Part shown: piece after piece, positions 60,066 to 64,000 of the stretch
Layout of the letters: each line of letters starts with the position of its first letter
Position numbering within the stretch: position 1 is the stretch's first letter
Source of the DNA: Paracrocinitomix sp039939375
GTDB lineage: Bacteria > Bacteroidota > Bacteroidia > Flavobacteriales_D > Crocinitomicaceae
Assembly (NCBI GenBank): GCA_039939375.1
Contig: JBDVJO010000004.1
Location: forward strand, 286,948-350,947
Length of the DNA: 64,000 nucleotides
Direction: 5' to 3'
Made by a program: the position numbers and the translations under genes
The notes under the pieces: generated by a model
What the model was told of the DNA's origin: nothing
The model's input: only the letters and a program-made list of their open reading frames with translations
Databases searched by the model: none

Positions 60066-62492
60066 ATGAAAAAATTAAAAGTGTCTTTTTGGATACTTGC
60101 CGCTCTCTTTGCAATGAGTGGGATTCAAGCGCATGCTCAGCTGTTTCCTAACGGAGATTTTGAAGCTGGTCCGGGTGGCGGATGTCAATGCCCAACTGGA
60201 TTTACCTGTGGAAATGATGCAGGAAGAGTTGTTGATGGTACACATCCCGTTTGGGCAGTAGGAAATAATGGCTGTGTCACAGGTCCTACTAATTATGCCC
60301 CTTCTCTAGGTGCTTTCGGCGGAACATCTTCCGTTTATTTTTATGCAGGTGCAGATAATTTTGATGCACCCGCTGTCAACTTTGCTGGCGGAGAAGAAGT
60401 TTGTCTTTCAATTTGGTACTGTGGACCACAAGGAGCAGGTGCTTCAGGTCAAAACACAGCCAATTCTCATTTTGCCTTTAAATTAGATGGTACTCAAATC
60501 GGTCCTGATGTTTTAGTTCCTACAAACACCGGTTGGACAGAACATACTTTCACAGTAATTATGACTCCTGGAAATCACACTTTTGGAGTAATTTCAGGCG
60601 GTGCAGCTCAGTATTCGATCTGGTTTGATAATTTTAACGCAGACCTTTGTTCGGCTCCATCTTGTGATCCTTCTTGGACTACTACAACCACTTGCTCAAC
60701 TGATCCTCCTATTAATTTAGATGCTTTAATCACGGGAGATGCTGGTGGAACTTGGTCTGGAACTGGAGTTACAGGAAACATGTTTGATCCCGCTGTCGGA
60801 ACACAAAGTATAACTTACACCAATGCTGCACCTTGCACTGATTTCTCAACGCAATCAATTACAGTAACAACAACTGCAGATGCTTCTTGGGCTTCTCCTG
60901 GAGCAATTTGTGAAGCGGATGGAATTATTGACCTTAATACATTTATCACAGGAACAGCAGGAGGAACCTGGTCTGGCACAGGAGTAACTGGCAGTAATTT
61001 TGATCCAACTGGTTTGACAGGTGCTATTAATATAACTTATACTGTAGGCACTGCTCCATGTGATGCAACTTCCTCTCAAGACATAACTGTAGTTACAAAT
61101 CCTGATCCATCTTGGACACCTTCAGGTCCATTATGTTCAACTGACCCAATAATTGATTTGAACACGCTGATTTCAGGAACATCAGGCGGAACTTGGTCAG
61201 GAACAGGTGTGACGGGTTCCAACTTTGACCCTTCTGCTGGAACTCAATCTATAACTTATACGGTTGGAAGCGGTAGCTGCCAGCAAACATCAACTCAAGA
61301 TATTACTGTGAGTGCTTCAGGTGATCCATCATGGACGACTCTTGCACTTTGCTCTTCTGACGGCCCAACTGATTTAACCGCTCAAATTACTGGTGACGCC
61401 GGCGGAACTTGGTCAGGAACCGGAATGACAGGTTCTGTATTTGACCCTAATTCAGGCACACAAGATATTACTTATACTATTGGATTCGGAACTTGTATGC
61501 AAACATCAACTCAAACTATTTTAGTGGTAGATCCGCAATTATCGGCCAGTTCAACAAATATCGCGTGTTTTGGTGAAACAAACGGAACCGCAAATGTCAC
61601 CGTATCAGGTGGATCTGGGAATTATTCTTACAGCTGGAATTCTACTCCAGCACAAACAACAGCAAATGCTTCAAACCTGCCATCTGGCACTTATACGGTA
61701 ACCGTTACAGACATTACGGCTGGATGCACAAGCACAGCTACAGTAGATATTATAGAGCCAGCCGAATTAACAACTGCAACTTCAGGAGTTGACGCTTGCT
61801 CTCCATCTTCAGGACTTGCAACTGTGGAAGCGAGCGGTGGCGTAGGAGGTTTTAGCTATTTATGGTCACCTTCAGGTGCTACTACCAACTCAATAGCATT
61901 TTCTGATTCGGCAATGGCATATGTTTCCGTTACAGATGCCAACGGATGTACAAAAGATGATTCTGTCTTCATAAATATTTGGCCAAATCCAACCATTAGT
62001 ACTTTTCCATCATCTTCTATTTTGTACGGTGAATGTGTTCCTTTAGGAGCAATAGGAGGTTCAAATTATTTATGGACGCCAAACTATGAGCTAGATTGTG
62101 ACAATTGTCAATCTCCAGTTGCATGTCCTGAGGAAACGACTAAATATTGTGTTAGTGGAAATAATGCTTATGGATGTACAGATACGGCATGTATGATAAT
62201 AAATGTTGAAATTGTTTGTGGAGAAGTATTCGTTCCATCTGCTTTCTCGCCTAATGATGACGGGGAAAATGACTTAGAATGTATTTACAGTGATTGTCTT
62301 CAAGATTTCACCTTATCAATCTACAACCGTTGGGGCCAAAAGGTATTTGAAACTTCAAATAAAAACATCTGTTGGGATGGAACATGGAAAAACAAACCCT
62401 TAAACTCGGCTGTGTTTGTCTATGTCCTAGAAGGATATTTAATAAATGGAGAGCGGGTCTCTCAAAAAGGAAACATTAGTTTAATACGATAG
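60066..62492 (+). CDS. Giant T9SS protein with four tandem ~73-residue modules, SprB-type repeats and CHU_C domain
   Basis: 808 residues. Signal peptide (about 1-24); an N-terminal lectin or CBM-like jelly-roll (about 27-195; LFPNGDFEAGPGGG, VIMTPGNHTFGVISGG); four modules (about 199-489) carrying GGTWSGTGVTG then FDP; two SprB-like repeats (about 491-640; ACFGETNGTANVTVSGGSGN and ASGGVGGFSYLWSP); and a gliding-motility C-terminal domain (about 720-808; VFVPSAFSPNDDGEND, IYNRWGQKVF). A surface adhesin is the natural reading. Its stop is 2 nt before the next giant gene. Confidence 0.85.
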   Translation: MKKLKVSFWILAALFAMSGIQAHAQLFPNGDFEAGPGGGCQCPTGFTCGNDAGRVVDGTHPVWAVGNNGCVTGPTNYAPSLGAFGGTSSVYFYAGADNFDAPAVNFAGGEEVCLSIWYCGPQGAGASGQNTANSHFAFKLDGTQIGPDVLVPTNTGWTEHTFTVIMTPGNHTFGVISGGAAQYSIWFDNFNADLCSAPSCDPSWTTTTTCSTDPPINLDALITGDAGGTWSGTGVTGNMFDPAVGTQSITYTNAAPCTDFSTQSITVTTTADASWASPGAICEADGIIDLNTFITGTAGGTWSGTGVTGSNFDPTGLTGAINITYTVGTAPCDATSSQDITVVTNPDPSWTPSGPLCSTDPIIDLNTLISGTSGGTWSGTGVTGSNFDPSAGTQSITYTVGSGSCQQTSTQDITVSASGDPSWTTLALCSSDGPTDLTAQITGDAGGTWSGTGMTGSVFDPNSGTQDITYTIGFGTCMQTSTQTILVVDPQLSASSTNIACFGETNGTANVTVSGGSGNYSYSWNSTPAQTTANASNLPSGTYTVTVTDITAGCTSTATVDIIEPAELTTATSGVDACSPSSGLATVEASGGVGGFSYLWSPSGATTNSIAFSDSAMAYVSVTDANGCTKDDSVFINIWPNPTISTFPSSSILYGECVPLGAIGGSNYLWTPNYELDCDNCQSPVACPEETTKYCVSGNNAYGCTDTACMIINVEIVCGEVFVPSAFSPNDDGENDLECIYSDCLQDFTLSIYNRWGQKVFETSNKNICWDGTWKNKPLNSAVFVYVLEGYLINGERVSQKGNISLIR
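60660..61533 (+). repeat. Four in-frame tandem repeats coding ~73-residue modules
   Basis: The GGTWSGTG core recurs at about 60741, 60957, 61182 and 61397, spaced 215-225 nt. The same module recurs in the next gene from 63260. Confidence 0.85.
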
Positions 62493-62494
62493 TT

Positions 62495-64000
62495 ATGAAA
62501 TTATTAAAACTAGGAATTTTAGTATTTACTTGTTGTGTCTTTAACGCCACTTGGGCACAGACACCTTCTGCTTGTAACGAATATACAACAGTCGGAACTT
62601 CAGGATCTAACTATAACGCAGGTTCTAACACCGGATGTAATGCAAATGTTGGTGGTCAAGTTCCAGGTGCAGCACCATGGACAGGAACTGGATGTACTGG
62701 AACACTAGTTTCAACAGTTGTTGGACCTCCTGTTACTTGTTTGACATTGGCTTATACAGCCGTGAACACCAATGATTATGGAACCATGTCTGTTGATGGA
62801 GGTGGAACCATAACGGTTACAGCTGTCAATGCAGGTGTTGCCGGAAATGTTGTTGGGCCATTTAACTGCGGTGGATCATATGGTGATGTAGCCGTAACCA
62901 TTTGTTCAACACAACCATTTACGCAAGTAACCCTAACAAACACGGGATGTACTTCTGGTTGGGTAATTAATTGTGCTACTCAAACTGGCTGCGGTGGCGG
63001 TGGTGGAGGAAACGCTGGCGCGGATGACCTTTCAACTGTAATGTGTAACGGAACAGTTGATTTAGATGGATTAGTAACAGGTGATGCAGGCGGAACTTGG
63101 ACAGAAACCACAGTGCCTGCTTCAGGTGCTTTTAACATTGGAACCGGAGTTTTTGACGCAGATGCTTCAGGTCCTGGAATTTTCACATTTGAATATGAAG
63201 TAACGGGTGGATGTGCAGGTTCAGATGTCGCTCAATTTCAAGTAGAAGTTGTTCCTACAGCAGATGCTAGTTGGACAGTTCCTACTGCTCCTTGTGCGAA
63301 TGCTGCTGACGTAGATTTATCTGCGCTAGTTACCGGAACAGCTGGTGGAACTTGGTCAGGAACTGGTGTCACTGGTAATATGTTTGACCCTTCTGTGGGC
63401 TCTCAAAGTTTAACTTATTCAGTGGGAACGGCTCCTTGTGATGATGCTGTCACCCAAACATTTAACGTCACTCCATCTGACGACCCGAACTGGATTACAC
63501 CTGGTGAAGTCTGTGAAGCTGCTGGAACTATTGATCTGAGTACATTAATTACAGGAACAGCTGGCGGAACTTGGTCAGGAACCGGTGTGACAGGTAACAC
63601 TTTTGATCCAACAGGATTAAACGGTCCCATCTCCATTACTTATACAGTAGGCATGGCGCCATGTACAGGAACTTATACAGATGACATAACAGTAAATCCT
63701 GATGTTGATCCATCTTGGACACCTCCTGCTAACCTATGTGACTCCTCTCCTATCGTTGATTTAAATACAACACTTTCTGGAACTGCAGGAGGAACTTGGT
63801 CTGGAACAGGTGTAACAGGAAACAACTTTGATCCTGCTGCTGGAACTCAAACGGTGACTTACACTGTTGGGACTGGTGCTTGCGTAGAAACTTCTGCTCA
63901 ACAAATTACAGTCGGAGTAACACCAGATCCTTCTTGGACCGTGTTATCGTTGTGCGCTTCTGCCGCTCCGTATGATTTAACAGCCCAAATCACTGGAACT
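62495..64000 (+). CDS. Giant T9SS-type adhesin-like protein (partial, 3' end outside window)
   Basis: 502 codons are visible from the ATG at 62495 to the window end. Signal peptide (about 1-22, ending TWAQ); an N-terminal domain (about 25-165) closely similar to residues about 20-170 of the protein at 12257, sharing AVNTNDYGTMS, TVTAVNAGV and TNTGCTSGWVINC; a poly-Gly linker; then a diverged module and repeated GGTWSGTGVTG modules of about 74 residues. A C-terminal sorting domain is expected beyond the edge. It is co-transcribed with the preceding gene. Confidence 0.85.
   Translation, partial: MKLLKLGILVFTCCVFNATWAQTPSACNEYTTVGTSGSNYNAGSNTGCNANVGGQVPGAAPWTGTGCTGTLVSTVVGPPVTCLTLAYTAVNTNDYGTMSVDGGGTITVTAVNAGVAGNVVGPFNCGGSYGDVAVTICSTQPFTQVTLTNTGCTSGWVINCATQTGCGGGGGGNAGADDLSTVMCNGTVDLDGLVTGDAGGTWTETTVPASGAFNIGTGVFDADASGPGIFTFEYEVTGGCAGSDVAQFQVEVVPTADASWTVPTAPCANAADVDLSALVTGTAGGTWSGTGVTGNMFDPSVGSQSLTYSVGTAPCDDAVTQTFNVTPSDDPNWITPGEVCEAAGTIDLSTLITGTAGGTWSGTGVTGNTFDPTGLNGPISITYTVGMAPCTGTYTDDITVNPDVDPSWTPPANLCDSSPIVDLNTTLSGTAGGTWSGTGVTGNNFDPAAGTQTVTYTVGTGACVETSAQQITVGVTPDPSWTVLSLCASAAPYDLTAQITGT
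63260..64000 (+). repeat. Tandem repeat modules continuing to the window edge
   Basis: Cores at about 63338, 63560 and 63785, spaced 222-225 nt; a fourth is cut at 64000. The nucleotide runs GGAACTTGGTCAGGAAC are nearly identical to those in the preceding gene, pointing to recent duplication or recombination. Confidence 0.85.

Noticed and set aside
1..64000. tRNA, rRNA, prophage or insertion sequence
   Set aside because: No cloverleaf-like segments, rRNA stretches, transposase, integrase or phage structural genes were recognised.

Overview
This 64-kb window reads as an ordinary chromosomal segment of an AT-rich member of the Bacteroidota, most likely order Flavobacteriales. A Crocinitomicaceae- or Cryomorphaceae-like lineage is my inference. 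The evidence is: several secreted proteins ending in gliding-motility-type (CHU_C) or Por-type type IX secretion (T9SS) C-terminal domains; many Bacteroidota-type promoter elements (TAnnTTTG) just upstream of start codons with almost no Shine-Dalgarno sequence; an S46 dipeptidyl-peptidase; a bacillithiol gene (bshB1); and a flavobacterial-looking order of housekeeping genes. I saw no tRNA, rRNA, CRISPR array, insertion sequence or prophage.

Layout. 1-3.1 kb: partial DUF4442 gene, a DPP11-like peptidase and a PKD lipoprotein. 3.07-3.2 kb: an unannotated minus-strand structured RNA candidate ending in an intrinsic terminator. 3.2-11.8 kb: four-helix-bundle protein, thioredoxin-like protein, ECF sigma factor with a small membrane partner, NUDIX-pyrE-SRPBCC-birA, then the rsfS-ftsH-DUF2007-cdsA-psd run. 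11.9-16.4 kb: a PKD mini-protein followed by a 1373-residue T9SS adhesin-like protein. 16.5-19.9 kb: an arsenosugar biosynthesis operon (DUF547, arsS, glycosyltransferase, arsM). 20-22.5 kb: folate, TauE, YbaB and dapD genes. 22.5-22.97 kb: a non-coding stretch with a tandem repeat. 23-26.6 kb: small membrane proteins, a GIN lipoprotein and a PagL-like outer-membrane enzyme. 26.6-31.9 kb: mazG, a 58-residue membrane protein, methylmalonyl-CoA mutase (two subunits) and a secreted helical protein. 31.9-35.8 kb: a minus-strand operon of a GT-C-like enzyme, an STM3941-like protein, bshB1 and bioA. 35.9-42 kb: TPR-ribH, three small membrane proteins, pyrG and yidC. 42-49 kb: two tandem fatty acid desaturases, DUF4199, mpl, an MBL hydrolase and an HU-TM-SPOR protein. 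49-59.9 kb: secreted and lipoproteins, an MsbA-like ABC exporter, YceI, a thioesterase, GNAT, a CBM9 plus GHL10 lipoprotein pair, and a T9SS-exported S51 peptidase. 60-64 kb: two adjacent giant T9SS proteins built from shared ~73-residue modules, the second cut by the window edge.

How the genes work together. Housekeeping functions (pyrimidine and CTP synthesis, riboflavin, biotin, lysine/DAP, phospholipids, membrane protein insertion and quality control, peptidoglycan recycling) are interleaved with a surface-protein programme of T9SS cargo, PKD and Ig-like repeats, lipoproteins and peptidases typical of particle-associated marine or freshwater Bacteroidota. The least routine items are the arsenosugar operon, the 119-nt structured RNA candidate near 3.1 kb, a possible three-way-junction element at 59.9 kb, the paired giant adhesins with a shared unnamed N-terminal domain, and near-leaderless promoters for pyrE and mutA.
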